Shown in pieces: positions 52,502-60,945 of a stretch of DNA of 64,000 bases (the stretch's first letter is position 1; each line of letters opens with the position of its first letter). The notes under the pieces are model-generated. The model saw nothing but the letters and a program-made list of their open reading frames with translations. It was not told the origin of the DNA and did no database searches. The translations under genes were made by a program, and so were the position numbers. This stretch comes from an uncultured Alloprevotella sp. Lineage in GTDB: Bacteria; Bacteroidota; Bacteroidia; Bacteroidales; Bacteroidaceae. The stretch lies in contig CALUOQ010000011.1 in the NCBI GenBank assembly GCA_944322325.1, positions 1-64,000 of the forward strand, given 5' to 3'.

Positions 52502-53482
52502 TCACTCGTTGACGGCGCCGCAATGCGGACAGCGCCCCAGGCGGTTGATGCGCCGGCCGCAGCGGCCACAGACGTAGCGCGGCGAGCGGTGGCGGAGGTA
52601 GCGCGTCAGGGCAAAGGCCCAGTAAGCCACGAGGCACGGGTAGCCCAGATAACAGGGCGTAGTGAGCGAGAAGAAAAGGTAAAGCACCATGCACACGCCC
52701 AGCAGGCTGGCGCCGTAGGCCGGTATGTCCGCCCAGTCCATGCGGCGGCGCAAGTCGTCGGCCGCGGCCAGAGCCGTGATGACCATCAGCCACACCGACG
52801 CGACGAACACCGACAGCACCGCCGGCAGGCCGAAGGGATTGAGCGTCGGGTGATAGTAGAACTCCTCCCACGTCTCGGGGACGAAGTGCTGCATACTCCC
52901 GTAAAGCGTGGCCGCCCCCGAGACCGTCAGGCAAAGCAGTGTGGGATAGAAACTGTCGATGTCGTTGAAGTGAACGGTGCGCAGGTGGCGCCGACGGATG
53001 CCCTGGACCAGAAAAAGCAGGAAGGCCGTGGCCGCCACGAGCAGCGCCACGCGCATACGGCTGCCGCTGAACGTATGGATGAACTGCGAGATGGGGTCGG
53101 CGGGTACGGCGTGGTCCGTCAGCCGGCTTTCCGCAATCCAGCCCATTGTGCCCTGATCGCGCGCCACTTTGACCCACAGGCTGTCCGTGCTGTCCTCGGG
53201 CACGAGGGCTATGTCCGCCACGACCACCTTGTCGCCCCGTCGGATCGTGCACGAGTCCGGTGCCCACGCCAGCCGGCTCTCGCCCGGCCGTCGCAGGCTC
53301 AGGCGCAGCGAGTCGCCCGTCACCTTGAAGTTATAGTTCAGTCCGTAGTGGTGCTCGCGCACGAAGGCGGCCGTGTCGAGGCCTCCCCGCGTCGTCCGCC
53401 AGCCGTCCGAGGGCGAAGCGTCGTCGTAGTGGCAGGCCGTCAGTGTCAGCAGCCCCACGAGCAGCAGGGCCAGCCGGCGCAT
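52502..53482 (-). CDS. Membrane lipoprotein with SH3-like region, helices and a C-terminal zinc ribbon
   Basis: The protein has 326 residues. Lipobox LTAC (about residues 14-17); then a periplasmic domain with an SH3-like stretch (RGDKVVVADIALVPEDSTDS then LWVKVARDQGTMGWI). Four or five membrane helices follow (about 140-300). The C-terminal zinc ribbon has CGRCGRRINRLGRCPHCG, which must face the cytoplasm. This layout recurs in Bacteroidales but I know no function. The ATG at 53482 gives the lipobox. A copy of the CTACGATAG repeat lies just upstream. Confidence 0.8.
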   Translation of the reverse strand: MRRLALLLVGLLTLTACHYDDASPSDGWRTTRGGLDTAAFVREHHYGLNYNFKVTGDSLRLSLRRPGESRLAWAPDSCTIRRGDKVVVADIALVPEDSTDSLWVKVARDQGTMGWIAESRLTDHAVPADPISQFIHTFSGSRMRVALLVAATAFLLFLVQGIRRRHLRTVHFNDIDSFYPTLLCLTVSGAATLYGSMQHFVPETWEEFYYHPTLNPFGLPAVLSVFVASVWLMVITALAAADDLRRRMDWADIPAYGASLLGVCMVLYLFFSLTTPCYLGYPCLVAYWAFALTRYLRHRSPRYVCGRCGRRINRLGRCPHCGAVNE

Positions 53483-53520
53483 CGCAGCCGCGGCCCGCAG
53501 TCCTGCCGGGAGCGTCCCGA

Positions 53521-53625
53521 CAAGTGTAGTCCCCGTTTTTCCTGTCGCAGCGATAGGATTTTCTGTCGCAGCGACAGGAATTTCTATCGTAGTACTTGTT
53601 TTTCCTATCGTAGTACTTGTTTTTC
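53521..53625. repeat. Longest modular CTACGATAG repeat array
   Basis: At least six blocks occur in a row with 7-8-base spacers: TGTAGTCCCCG, CTGTCGCAGCGATAG, CTGTCGCAGCGACAG, CTATCGTAGTACTTGT and a second CTATCGTAGTACTTGT. Spacers read GATTTT, GAATTT and TTTTC. The array lies upstream of the zinc-ribbon protein and downstream of the U32 gene, both on the minus strand. Confidence 0.8.
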
Positions 53626-53666
53626 GTGCCGTCGGACGGGCTGTTCGCGTGTGGCTGTACAAAGGT

Positions 53667-55490
53667 TTATTCGGGCGCATGGACTTTCATCAGACAACGT
53701 TGGCAATCAAAACTCAGGGGGAAGCGGCGCCCGTCGGGCAGGCGAAGGGCAAGGGGTTCGCGCCAAGGCGCTCGGCGTCCCTGACGGACGGGACAGACGC
53801 CCAGGGCGTAGCGCAGGCAGTAGCGGCACGTCATCAGCACGGCGCCCGCAGGCGGCGCGAGCTCGTAGGCGGGGTCCGCCTCGCTGACCCCGTGCGCCGC
53901 ATAGTAGTGGCGGGCACGGGCGTTGGCCACGTTGCCCAGATAGGTCAGGCGCCGCTCGGGATAGAGGGGCTCTCCCCTCTCCTTGCGGCTGCGTGGCCGC
54001 ATCGCGACAGGCTGGCGCATCAGGGCTTCGACGGCCTCGCGGCGCCAGGCGCCCAGCAGCGAGGCCGGAATGAAGCGCTCGCCGCGCAGGTCGAGGTCCA
54101 CGCGCCGCGCCGCGTAGGGCGTCTGGCCCAGCTTGCTGAGCTGCTGCACCAGCTGGTCGCGCTGCGGCGTACGGGCGTCCTGCTTTTCGGCCGGAAAACT
54201 GAGCCTGACGCTGCGTCCACCCTCGTCGCTGAGCGCCAGGGCGTAGCCCTCGTCCGTCTCGCTGAGGCACAGGTCCAGCGCCAGACGCCGCTCGGCCGAG
54301 GGGCGCGCCAGGAGGCGCTCGAAAGCCTGGTCGGCGTTGCGGAACAGGGGCGTGCCGCGCCGCAGGCCGTGGGGCATCTCGGCCGGATAGAGCCAGCCGT
54401 CCGCCACGCGGTTGACGCGGAAACCGCGCAACTGTCCGTCGCTGTCAACGAAGCACAGCCCGTCGCCGTTGGCAAATTCGGCCGCGCCGTCGGTGCGCAG
54501 GGCGCGGCCGCGTATCTCGCGGACACGGCCGACGGGCTCGCCCGTCGCCTTGGGGGTGTCGAACGACGACATGTCGGCCGTGCGGCCGTGCAGGAAGTAG
54601 TCCGTAAACCCCCGGTTGAAGCTCTTGGCCGGCGCGGGGCTGAAGCTGAAACGCGACTCGCCCAGCGAGGCCCGCCGGTAGTCGTCCGGCCGACGCCGGA
54701 GGATGGCGTCGAGCTGCTGGCGGTAGTGGGCCGTGACGTTCTTGACGTAAGCCGTGTCCTTCAGTCGGCCTTCGATTTTCAGGGAACTGACCCCGGCGTC
54801 CAGCATCGCCTCCAGGTCGGCCGTACGGTTCATGTCGCGCAGTGAGAGGAGGTGCTTCTGCCTGACGACGGTGCGCCCCTCGGCGTCGACGAGGTCGAAG
54901 GCCAGCCGGCAGAACTGGGCACACTCGCCGCGGTTGGCCGAGCGGCCGAAACAGTACTGCGAGGCGTAGCACTGGCCGCTCAGGCTCACGCAAAGCGCAC
55001 CGTGCACGAAGACTTCGAGCGCCACGGGCGTGGCGGCGTGGATGGCGCGGATTTCGTCGAGCGTCAGCTCGCGCGCCAGGACAACCTGCTCGAAGCCGGC
55101 GTCCGCCAAGAAGCGCACCTTCCCGGGCGTGCGGTTGTCCATCTGCGTCGAGGCATGGAGCGCGATGGGCGGCAGGTCGAGCTCGAGCAGCCCCAGGTCC
55201 TGCACGATGAGCGCGTCGGCCCCTGCGCGGTACAGCTGCCACGCCATCTCCCGGGCCTGCTCCAGCTCGTCGTCGTAGAGGATGGTGTTGAAAGCCACGT
55301 AGACCCGCGCGCCGAAGAGGTGGGCATACGCGGCGAGGCGCTCGATGTCGGCCACGGAGTTTCCCGCGGCGGCCCGGGCGCCGAACCCCGGCCCGCCTAT
55401 GTAGACGGCGTCGGCGCCGTGGCGGATGGCCTCGACGCCCGTATCGGCGTCGCGCGCCGGGGCAAGGAGTTCAATGTTTCTCGGAGTCAT
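53667..55490 (-). CDS. U32-family protein, RlhA-like (RNA hydroxylation)
   Basis: The protein has 607 residues and is cytoplasmic. The N-terminal TIM-barrel-like part begins IELLAPARDADTGVEAIRHG, then ADAVYIGGPGFGARA. The conserved Cys cluster lies in EVFVHGALCVSLSGQCYASQ, then YCFGRSANRGECAQFCR. A C-terminal DUF3656-like domain follows, with extra Cys at the end (CRYCLRYALGVCP, CQRCLMK). U32 members include RlhA (23S rRNA hydroxylation) and TrhP (tRNA hydroxylation), and the double-domain length fits RlhA. The ATG at 55490 is used. A TAACTTTG box is at 55536-55543 on the minus strand. Confidence 0.88.
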   Translation of the reverse strand: MTPRNIELLAPARDADTGVEAIRHGADAVYIGGPGFGARAAAGNSVADIERLAAYAHLFGARVYVAFNTILYDDELEQAREMAWQLYRAGADALIVQDLGLLELDLPPIALHASTQMDNRTPGKVRFLADAGFEQVVLARELTLDEIRAIHAATPVALEVFVHGALCVSLSGQCYASQYCFGRSANRGECAQFCRLAFDLVDAEGRTVVRQKHLLSLRDMNRTADLEAMLDAGVSSLKIEGRLKDTAYVKNVTAHYRQQLDAILRRRPDDYRRASLGESRFSFSPAPAKSFNRGFTDYFLHGRTADMSSFDTPKATGEPVGRVREIRGRALRTDGAAEFANGDGLCFVDSDGQLRGFRVNRVADGWLYPAEMPHGLRRGTPLFRNADQAFERLLARPSAERRLALDLCLSETDEGYALALSDEGGRSVRLSFPAEKQDARTPQRDQLVQQLSKLGQTPYAARRVDLDLRGERFIPASLLGAWRREAVEALMRQPVAMRPRSRKERGEPLYPERRLTYLGNVANARARHYYAAHGVSEADPAYELAPPAGAVLMTCRYCLRYALGVCPVRQGRRAPWREPLALRLPDGRRFPLSFDCQRCLMKVHAPE

Positions 55491-55597
55491 TATATAATAT
55501 GTGTGGCGACCGGCGCGTCGCGCCCGCTGCTGCGGCAAAGTTAACCATTCGCCCGCAGACGCCGCGCCGGCGGGAGTCAAAATCTCGCCCGCCGCCC

Positions 55598-55677
55598 CTC
55601 ATCGGGCCCATCCGGGCTCATTAAATCCAGGATTACCATGGACCCGATGGAGGCAATGGGGCTAATGTGGGAAACTT
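55598..55677. repeat. Inverted-repeat element with CATCGGGCCCAT / ATGGACCCGATG arms
   Basis: The two arms pair nearly perfectly across about 25 bp. To the right, AATGGGGCTAATGTGGGAAA resembles part of the element at 25656-25722. It sits in the divergent gap between the U32 gene and the sigma-factor gene, just before the sigma-factor promoter region. Confidence 0.45.
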
Positions 55678-55738
55678 TTTTGAATAAAAGTGGGGCGGAG
55701 ATGTTACGTTTTCGCGCTTCAGGTGTCATCTTTGTAGT

Positions 55739-56230
55739 ATGGAACGAGTCGAGTTCGAGCAGTGGACCGTCTGCCTGCGTCCCTCGCTGATGGAACAGGC
55801 ACAGCGTCTGCTTCCCCACGAGGAGGCCGAGGACATCGTGCAGGACACGCTGTGCCGGCTGTGGCTGCTGCGCCACCGGCTCGATGCCTACCGCTCGCGG
55901 GACGCGCTGGCCCGCACCGTGCTTCGCCACCTGGCGCTCAACCGCCTGCGCGACACGCGGCGCACGGCCGCCCTGCTCGACACGAGGGCCGAAGTGCCCG
56001 ACCTCGCGGACGTCACCGGCGACACGGACGAGCGCCTCGCCGCCGTCCTGTCGCTCGTCGACCGTTTGCCCGACCGGCAGCAGACCATCCTGCGCATGAA
56101 GCACATCGACGGGATGGAGGTGCCCGACATCGCCCGACTGACGGGCTGCTCGCCCGAGGCGGTGCGCATGAACCTCAGCCGCGCCCGCCGGCAAATCCGA
56201 GACCAGTTCTTAACCCGACAAAAGCCATGA
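55739..56230 (+). CDS. ECF-type RNA polymerase sigma factor
   Basis: The protein has 163 residues. Region 2 (about 20-85) has EEAEDIVQDTLCRLW, and region 4 (about 105-160) has LPDRQQTILRMKHIDGMEVP, then DIARLTGCSPEAVRMNLSRA. This is the domain set of extracytoplasmic-function sigma factors. It overlaps the next gene, a membrane protein that is probably its anti-sigma, by 4 bp. The two secreted proteins downstream may be part of its regulon. Confidence 0.93.
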   Translation: MERVEFEQWTVCLRPSLMEQAQRLLPHEEAEDIVQDTLCRLWLLRHRLDAYRSRDALARTVLRHLALNRLRDTRRTAALLDTRAEVPDLADVTGDTDERLAAVLSLVDRLPDRQQTILRMKHIDGMEVPDIARLTGCSPEAVRMNLSRARRQIRDQFLTRQKP

Positions 56231-56784
56231 CACAGCCCATAAACACCCCGCCCGAACGCGTGAAACGCCTGATGGAACGCTTCTTCGACGGCGCCACGAG
56301 CAACGCCGAGGAACGCGAGCTCTACGCCTACTTCCGCCGGCCCGACCTGCCGGCCGAATGGCTCGCCTACCGCGACCTCTTCGCCTACTTCGAGCAGGGC
56401 CTGACCGACGCGGCGCTGCCCCCGGTGGCCGCCACGCCGGGCCGCCTGCACCGCCTGTGGCGCCGCGCCATGGCGGTGGCAGCCGTCGCCGTCGCGCTCC
56501 TAGCGACCGGCGCCACGGGCTGGCACCACGCCAGGATGGAGCGCTGGATGCACACCTACGAAGGCAGCTACCGCATCGAGCATGGGCGGAAAATCACGGA
56601 CCTGCGCGACCTGCGGCCCTACATCGAGCAGTCGCTGGCCAGCGCACGCCAGCTCCGCCACGAGGCACGCGCCATCGAGCAGGCACAGGCCCGCCAGCTC
56701 GACGAACTGCGGCAGTCGCTGACCGACGGCGTCGACGACCCCGAACTGCGCCGGGTGATAGAAGAAGTCTGCTCGCAACCCTAA
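56227..56784 (+). CDS. Putative membrane anti-sigma factor
   Basis: The protein has 185 residues. The N-terminal cytoplasmic part (about 1-75) includes RVKRLMERFFDGATSNAEER, an anti-sigma-like opening (FFxGxTSxxEE) frequent in this phylum. One membrane helix (about 78-97) precedes a helical, charged outer part rich in Gln, Arg and Leu. It overlaps the sigma gene stop (ATGA). Role is inferred from order, overlap and layout. Confidence 0.75.
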   Translation: MTQPINTPPERVKRLMERFFDGATSNAEERELYAYFRRPDLPAEWLAYRDLFAYFEQGLTDAALPPVAATPGRLHRLWRRAMAVAAVAVALLATGATGWHHARMERWMHTYEGSYRIEHGRKITDLRDLRPYIEQSLASARQLRHEARAIEQAQARQLDELRQSLTDGVDDPELRRVIEEVCSQP

Positions 56785-56802
56785 CCCTACGGAGGACTGA
56801 AC

Positions 56803-57195
56803 ATGAAACGCTGGTTATTAATCGCCTGTCTCGGCGCCTCGCTGATGCTGACCACCGGCGCCCGGGCGCAAAAACGCATCGACGACGTGGTGGACCGCCT
56901 GTCGCTCATCGGGAAGGCCACCTATACCTCCACGCTGGTGCGCGACCCCAAGACGCGCCGCGTGCGCACCATCGTGCGCGAGCTGAGCGTGACTTCCGCG
57001 CCTCAGCTGGGCCATACGCTGAAAGAGGCCTTCCGCGAGGAAACCAAGAACGCCACCCGCTCTACCCAAAAGCAGGAGAAAGGCACTTTCCAGCAGTGGC
57101 TCACCTTCGAGAACAAGTCGCGCGAAAGCGTCTATCGCCTGAGCGTGGAAGCCAGCGGGGCCGCCGAGGTGACCATCGTCGTGAAAATCAAGTAA
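56803..57195 (+). CDS. Small exported protein, possibly DUF5024
   Basis: The protein has 130 residues. A signal peptide (MKRWLLIACLGASLMLTTGA) is followed by a small alpha/beta domain starting KRIDDVVDRLSLIGKATYTS. The pattern recalls DUF5024 proteins that accompany ECF sigma operons in Bacteroides, but I am not sure of the number. GGAGG (56791-56795) gives an unusually clear ribosome site for this phylum. Confidence 0.7.
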   Translation: MKRWLLIACLGASLMLTTGARAQKRIDDVVDRLSLIGKATYTSTLVRDPKTRRVRTIVRELSVTSAPQLGHTLKEAFREETKNATRSTQKQEKGTFQQWLTFENKSRESVYRLSVEASGAAEVTIVVKIK

Positions 57196-57223
57196 AACCA
57201 TAACCCCATAAAACACAACTCCC

Positions 57224-58003
57224 ATGAAAAAGACACTCACCCTGCTTGCGACCCTCTGCCTCGTCACGGGCGCACAAGCCTGCCGCAACGCCACGGCCAG
57301 CCAGGCTGCCCTCACGAATCCGGCCACTACGGCCGCGGCATCCGCGTCCGACGACACCATCCACCGTCCGGACGTCGACATCTCGGACCTGCACGCACTC
57401 AACGTGGAGTCCGGCGCCACGATCATCTACCGCACCGGCCCGAAGCCCCGCATCGTCGTCCATGCCTCGGAGGAGGAATACCAACAGACCGATATCAGCT
57501 GCGAGGGCGGCGTGCTGACCATCCGCGAAAAGCCCGGCAACTCACGCCAATACATACCGGGCTGCACGTACTACATCACGACACCGGCGCTTTCGCACAT
57601 CGACGTCAAGGGCCACCTGAAGTTCGTCGCGTCCGAACGGGTCGCGCTGCCGGAAATGACGTGGGACGTGAAAGGCGCCCTGAGCCTCGACATGGACGAG
57701 GCTGAAATAAAGGATTTCAAAATGGACATATCGGGCGCAGCCTCGCTCGACCTGAATTTGAGCGAAACCGAGCTTTGCGAAATCGACGTCAAAGGGGCCG
57801 GCAGCGGCTACATAGACCTCTCGGGTTCGGAATGCGCGGTCAGAATGTGGGGAGCGTCGTCCATGACACTGAATGTCGACTGTCGCACTTTGAACGTGGT
57901 GAATAGAGGGGCCGGCACGCTGCGCATCACGGGGCTGGCCGATAGCGTGAACCTCGACGGCTCAGGCGTGACGACCATCGACGTCACGGGCCTGAACCGC
58001 TAA
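57224..58003 (+). CDS. DUF2807 (GIN-domain) putative lipoprotein
   Basis: The protein has 259 residues. An N-terminal signal with GAQAC suggests a lipoprotein. The mature part is a repetitive beta-helix-like GIN domain: VESGATIIYRTGPKPRIVV, then VKGAGSGYIDLSGSECAVRM and LDGSGVTTIDVTGL. Such proteins commonly close sigma/anti-sigma operons in Bacteroidota and sit at the envelope. Function is unknown. A hairpin ends the operon. Confidence 0.85.
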   Translation: MKKTLTLLATLCLVTGAQACRNATASQAALTNPATTAAASASDDTIHRPDVDISDLHALNVESGATIIYRTGPKPRIVVHASEEEYQQTDISCEGGVLTIREKPGNSRQYIPGCTYYITTPALSHIDVKGHLKFVASERVALPEMTWDVKGALSLDMDEAEIKDFKMDISGAASLDLNLSETELCEIDVKGAGSGYIDLSGSECAVRMWGASSMTLNVDCRTLNVVNRGAGTLRITGLADSVNLDGSGVTTIDVTGLNR

Positions 58004-58036
58004 GCCGGGGTCACGAGCGACACAGTTTCGACATCG

Positions 58037-58069
58037 GGCGGGGCGCTGCCGGCGACGGCGCGCCCCGCC
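58037..58069 (+). terminator. GC-rich hairpin after the sigma-factor operon
   Basis: Perfect arms GGCGGGGCGC (58037-58046) and GCGCCCCGCC (58060-58069). The loop is 13 bases. It begins 33 bp after the DUF2807 stop. T residues are few. Confidence 0.55.
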
Positions 58070-58160
58070 TTGCGTGTGCCGATGCGCTTTTCAGCGTACA
58101 CGCCCGGCGGTTTGCCCATTTTTTCGTAAGTTTGCCGCAGAACCTGCATCACCGAAAAAT

Positions 58161-59963
58161 ATGGCAACCATTCCCCCCTCTGAAATCACGCGGCGCGTCG
58201 AGAGCCTGCGCCAGTGGATGCGGCAGCGCGGGCTGTCCGCCTTTGTCATTCCCAGCACCGATCCGCACGCCAGCGAGTACGTCCCCGACCACTGGCTGAC
58301 GCGGCAGTGGATTTCGGGCTTCGACGGCTCGGCCGGCACGGCGGTCGTCACGCTCACGGCGGCGGCCCTGTGGACCGACTCGCGTTACTTCCTGGCCGCC
58401 GGGCAGCAACTGGCGGGCACACCGTTCAACCTGATGAAAGACGGACTGCCCGAAACGCCCTCCGTCGCGGACTGGCTCGCGGCGAACACGGAGCCGGGCG
58501 CACGCATCGGTGTGGACCTCTGGGTGTTCAGCGTGGCGGAATACCGCCACCTGGCGGACGCGCTTTGCCCGCACAACCGCCTGCTGACCGGGGCCGACGA
58601 CCCGGCCGCCACGCTCTGGACCGACCGCCCCGCCCTGCCCGCTGACCCCATACGGGTGCAACCGCTGGAATACGCCGGACAGCCCGCCACGGACAAAGTG
58701 GCCGCCCTGCGCCGCGCCACGGCGGAAGCCGGCTGCACGCACCTGCTCGTGACGGCCCTCGACGAGGTGGCGTGGACGCTGAACCTGCGCGGGACGGACG
58801 TCCACTGCAATCCCGTTTTCGTCGGCTACCTGCTACTGTCGCCCGACGGCGCCACGCTTTACGTCGACCCGGCGAAGGTGACGGACGAGGTCAGCACCTA
58901 CCTTTCCGCACAGGGCGTCGGCCTCCGGCCCTACGGCGCCATCTGTGACGACCTCACCGGTCTGCGAAGCGGCCGGCTGCTTCTGTCGCCCACAGCGAAC
59001 TTCCGGCTCTTCATGGATGCACAGGAAGCCGTCGACGTCGACGTCGCCCCCTCGCCCGTTGCCCCGCTCAAGGCCGTGAAGAACGACGCCGAGATAGCCG
59101 GTTTCCGCCGCGCCATGGAGCGCGACGGCGTGGCGCTGGTCCGCTGGCTGCGCTGGCTGTACCCGGCCGTAGCGGCAGGCGGACAGACCGAAATGAGCAT
59201 CGACCGCAAGCTCTCCGAGCTGCGCGCTGCCTCGCCCCTCTATCGCGGTCCGAGCTTCGACACGATTGCCGGATACGGCCCCCACGGCGCCATCGTGCAC
59301 TACGAGGCCACGCCCGACACCGACGCACCCCTCGAGCCGCGCGGCCTGCTGCTGGTGGACACCGGCGCGCAGTACCTCGACGGCACAACCGACATCACGC
59401 GCACCTTGGCGCTCGGCCCGGTCAGCGACGAGGAGCGCCGCGTCTACACCCTAGTGCTCAAGGGCCACATCGCGCTGAGCCGCTGCCGCTTCCCGGACGG
59501 CGCCTGCGGCACGCAGCTCGACGCCCTTGCCCGCGAGGCGCTCTGGCACGAAGGACTAAACTACGGCCACGGAACCGGCCACGGCGTGGGCGCCTACCTG
59601 AACGTGCACGAGGGACCTCACCAGATCCGCATGAACTACATGCCCGCCCCGCTCCGCGCCGGCATGACCGTCACCGACGAGCCGGGCGTGTACGTCGCCG
59701 GGCACTTCGGCGTGCGCTTGGAGAACACCCTCCTCGTCCGCCACTGGCGCACGACGGACTTCGGCCGCTTCCTCGAGTTCGAGCCCCTGACGCTCTGCCC
59801 CTTCGACCGCGCGCCCATCGACCGCGCCCTGCTGCGCCCGGACGAGGTGGCATGGCTCGACGACTACCACGCCGAGGTGCGACGCCGCCTGCTGCCACTG
59901 CTCGACGACGAGGCCGACCGCCAGTGGCTCACCGAGGCCACGCGCCCGCTACACGACGAATAA
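58161..59963 (+). CDS. M24-family Xaa-Pro aminopeptidase
   Basis: The protein has 600 residues, the three-domain form of aminopeptidase P, with no signal peptide. Two creatinase-like N-terminal domains (about 5-300) begin RVESLRQWMRQRGLSAFVIP, then STDPHASEYVP. The catalytic M24 domain has metal ligands in LLLVDTGAQYLDGTTDITRT, YGHGTGHGVGAYLNVHEGP and TVTDEPGVY, and a final Glu in GVRLENTLLV. It removes N-terminal residues before proline. The ATG at 58161 precedes the family start. Confidence 0.95.
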   Translation: MATIPPSEITRRVESLRQWMRQRGLSAFVIPSTDPHASEYVPDHWLTRQWISGFDGSAGTAVVTLTAAALWTDSRYFLAAGQQLAGTPFNLMKDGLPETPSVADWLAANTEPGARIGVDLWVFSVAEYRHLADALCPHNRLLTGADDPAATLWTDRPALPADPIRVQPLEYAGQPATDKVAALRRATAEAGCTHLLVTALDEVAWTLNLRGTDVHCNPVFVGYLLLSPDGATLYVDPAKVTDEVSTYLSAQGVGLRPYGAICDDLTGLRSGRLLLSPTANFRLFMDAQEAVDVDVAPSPVAPLKAVKNDAEIAGFRRAMERDGVALVRWLRWLYPAVAAGGQTEMSIDRKLSELRAASPLYRGPSFDTIAGYGPHGAIVHYEATPDTDAPLEPRGLLLVDTGAQYLDGTTDITRTLALGPVSDEERRVYTLVLKGHIALSRCRFPDGACGTQLDALAREALWHEGLNYGHGTGHGVGAYLNVHEGPHQIRMNYMPAPLRAGMTVTDEPGVYVAGHFGVRLENTLLVRHWRTTDFGRFLEFEPLTLCPFDRAPIDRALLRPDEVAWLDDYHAEVRRRLLPLLDDEADRQWLTEATRPLHDE

Positions 59964-60020
59964 CGATTTTTATATACACGCGACGCCAGCCGTCGCGTTT
60001 TTTTGTCTAATTTCGCGGCC

Positions 60021-60635
60021 ATGAAACGTTGCTGGCTTGCCCTTGGGCTCATGGTCCTGCCCCTCGCCACGATGGCGCAGGAAACGGCGTCCGAAGAGGT
60101 CGTAGCCCCCGCCGTGGCCTTGGAAGTGCAGGTGGGGAAAGCGCTGTACAAGGGCGACAGCATCCCGCACGTCATCCTCCCGACGCTGAGCAAATACCCG
60201 CCCCTGAAATTTGCCAACGAAAGGGAGCGCCAGCGCTACAACCGCCTGGTGGCGAACGTGAAGAAAGTGCTGCCCATCGCCAAGCTGGCGAAGCACACCA
60301 TCATCGAAACGTACGACTACCTCGAGACGCTGCCCACGAAGGAAGAGCGCGACGCCCACATCCGCCAGGTGGAGCTCGGGCTGCGCCGGCAGTACACGCC
60401 ACTGATGAAGAAACTGAGCTACTCGCAAGGGAAACTGCTCGTAAAGCTCGTGGACCGGGAGTGCAACCAAACGTCGTACGAGATCGTGAAAGCGTTCATA
60501 GGACCTCTGCGCGCCGGGTTCTACCAGGTTTTTGCCGGGCTCTTCGGCAACAGCCTCACGAAGCGCTACGACCCCGACGGGGACGACCGCTACACCGAAC
60601 GGGTGGTGCGGATGGTCGAAAGCGGGCAGCTCTGA
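60021..60635 (+). CDS. DUF4294 exported protein
   Basis: The protein has 204 residues. A signal peptide (MKRCWLALGLMVLPLATMAQ) precedes the DUF4294 domain: YNRLVANVKKVLPIAKLAKH, LSYSQGKLLVKLVDRECNQT, then YDPDGDDRYTERVVRMVESG. The family is confined to Bacteroidota and has no known function. A terminator follows. Confidence 0.85.
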   Translation: MKRCWLALGLMVLPLATMAQETASEEVVAPAVALEVQVGKALYKGDSIPHVILPTLSKYPPLKFANERERQRYNRLVANVKKVLPIAKLAKHTIIETYDYLETLPTKEERDAHIRQVELGLRRQYTPLMKKLSYSQGKLLVKLVDRECNQTSYEIVKAFIGPLRAGFYQVFAGLFGNSLTKRYDPDGDDRYTERVVRMVESGQL

Positions 60636-60707
60636 GCGGCGACAGGTCCGCCAGCCGTGCCCGGGCGTCGCCGCCCCGTTTCCTTTTCACCCCCCTTGTT
60701 TTTTCCG

Positions 60708-60745
60708 CCTCCGCGAGCCGCTTCACGCCCGCGGAGGTTCTTTTT
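60708..60745 (+). terminator. Intrinsic terminator after the DUF4294 gene
   Basis: Arms CCTCCGCG (60708-60715) and CGCGGAGG (60730-60737), then TTCTTTTT. The rest of the 310-bp gap 60636-60945 holds only the promoter of the next gene; I see no other element. Confidence 0.75.
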
Positions 60746-60882
60746 GCACCCTCGCCGCCGGTCCGTCCGGGAACACGGTGCGCACATTTTTTCGGCCCGA
60801 CGGTGCAGCGTTACTCACTTTCGGGGATTACGGCGCGCACCGTGCACAGTACGCGGGGCGAAGAAATCACATTTTGTAGGTA

Positions 60883-60913
60883 TTGCCGCGACGGCGGGAT
60901 TGTCCGACCTTTG
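60883..60913 (+). promoter_or_regulatory. Promoter of the XusA-like receptor gene
   Basis: TTG (60883-60885), 20 bases, GACCTTTG (60906-60913), close to the Bacteroidota form and 32 bp before the ATG at 60946. Confidence 0.55.
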
Positions 60914-60945
60914 CACCCGGTTAACAAAGGTAAAAAGAACATCCC

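Noticed and set aside
53521-53625. Possible CRISPR array
   Set aside because: Blocks are only 9-16 bases, differ in sequence and orientation, and have 7-8-base spacers that are themselves conserved. No cas genes are present.
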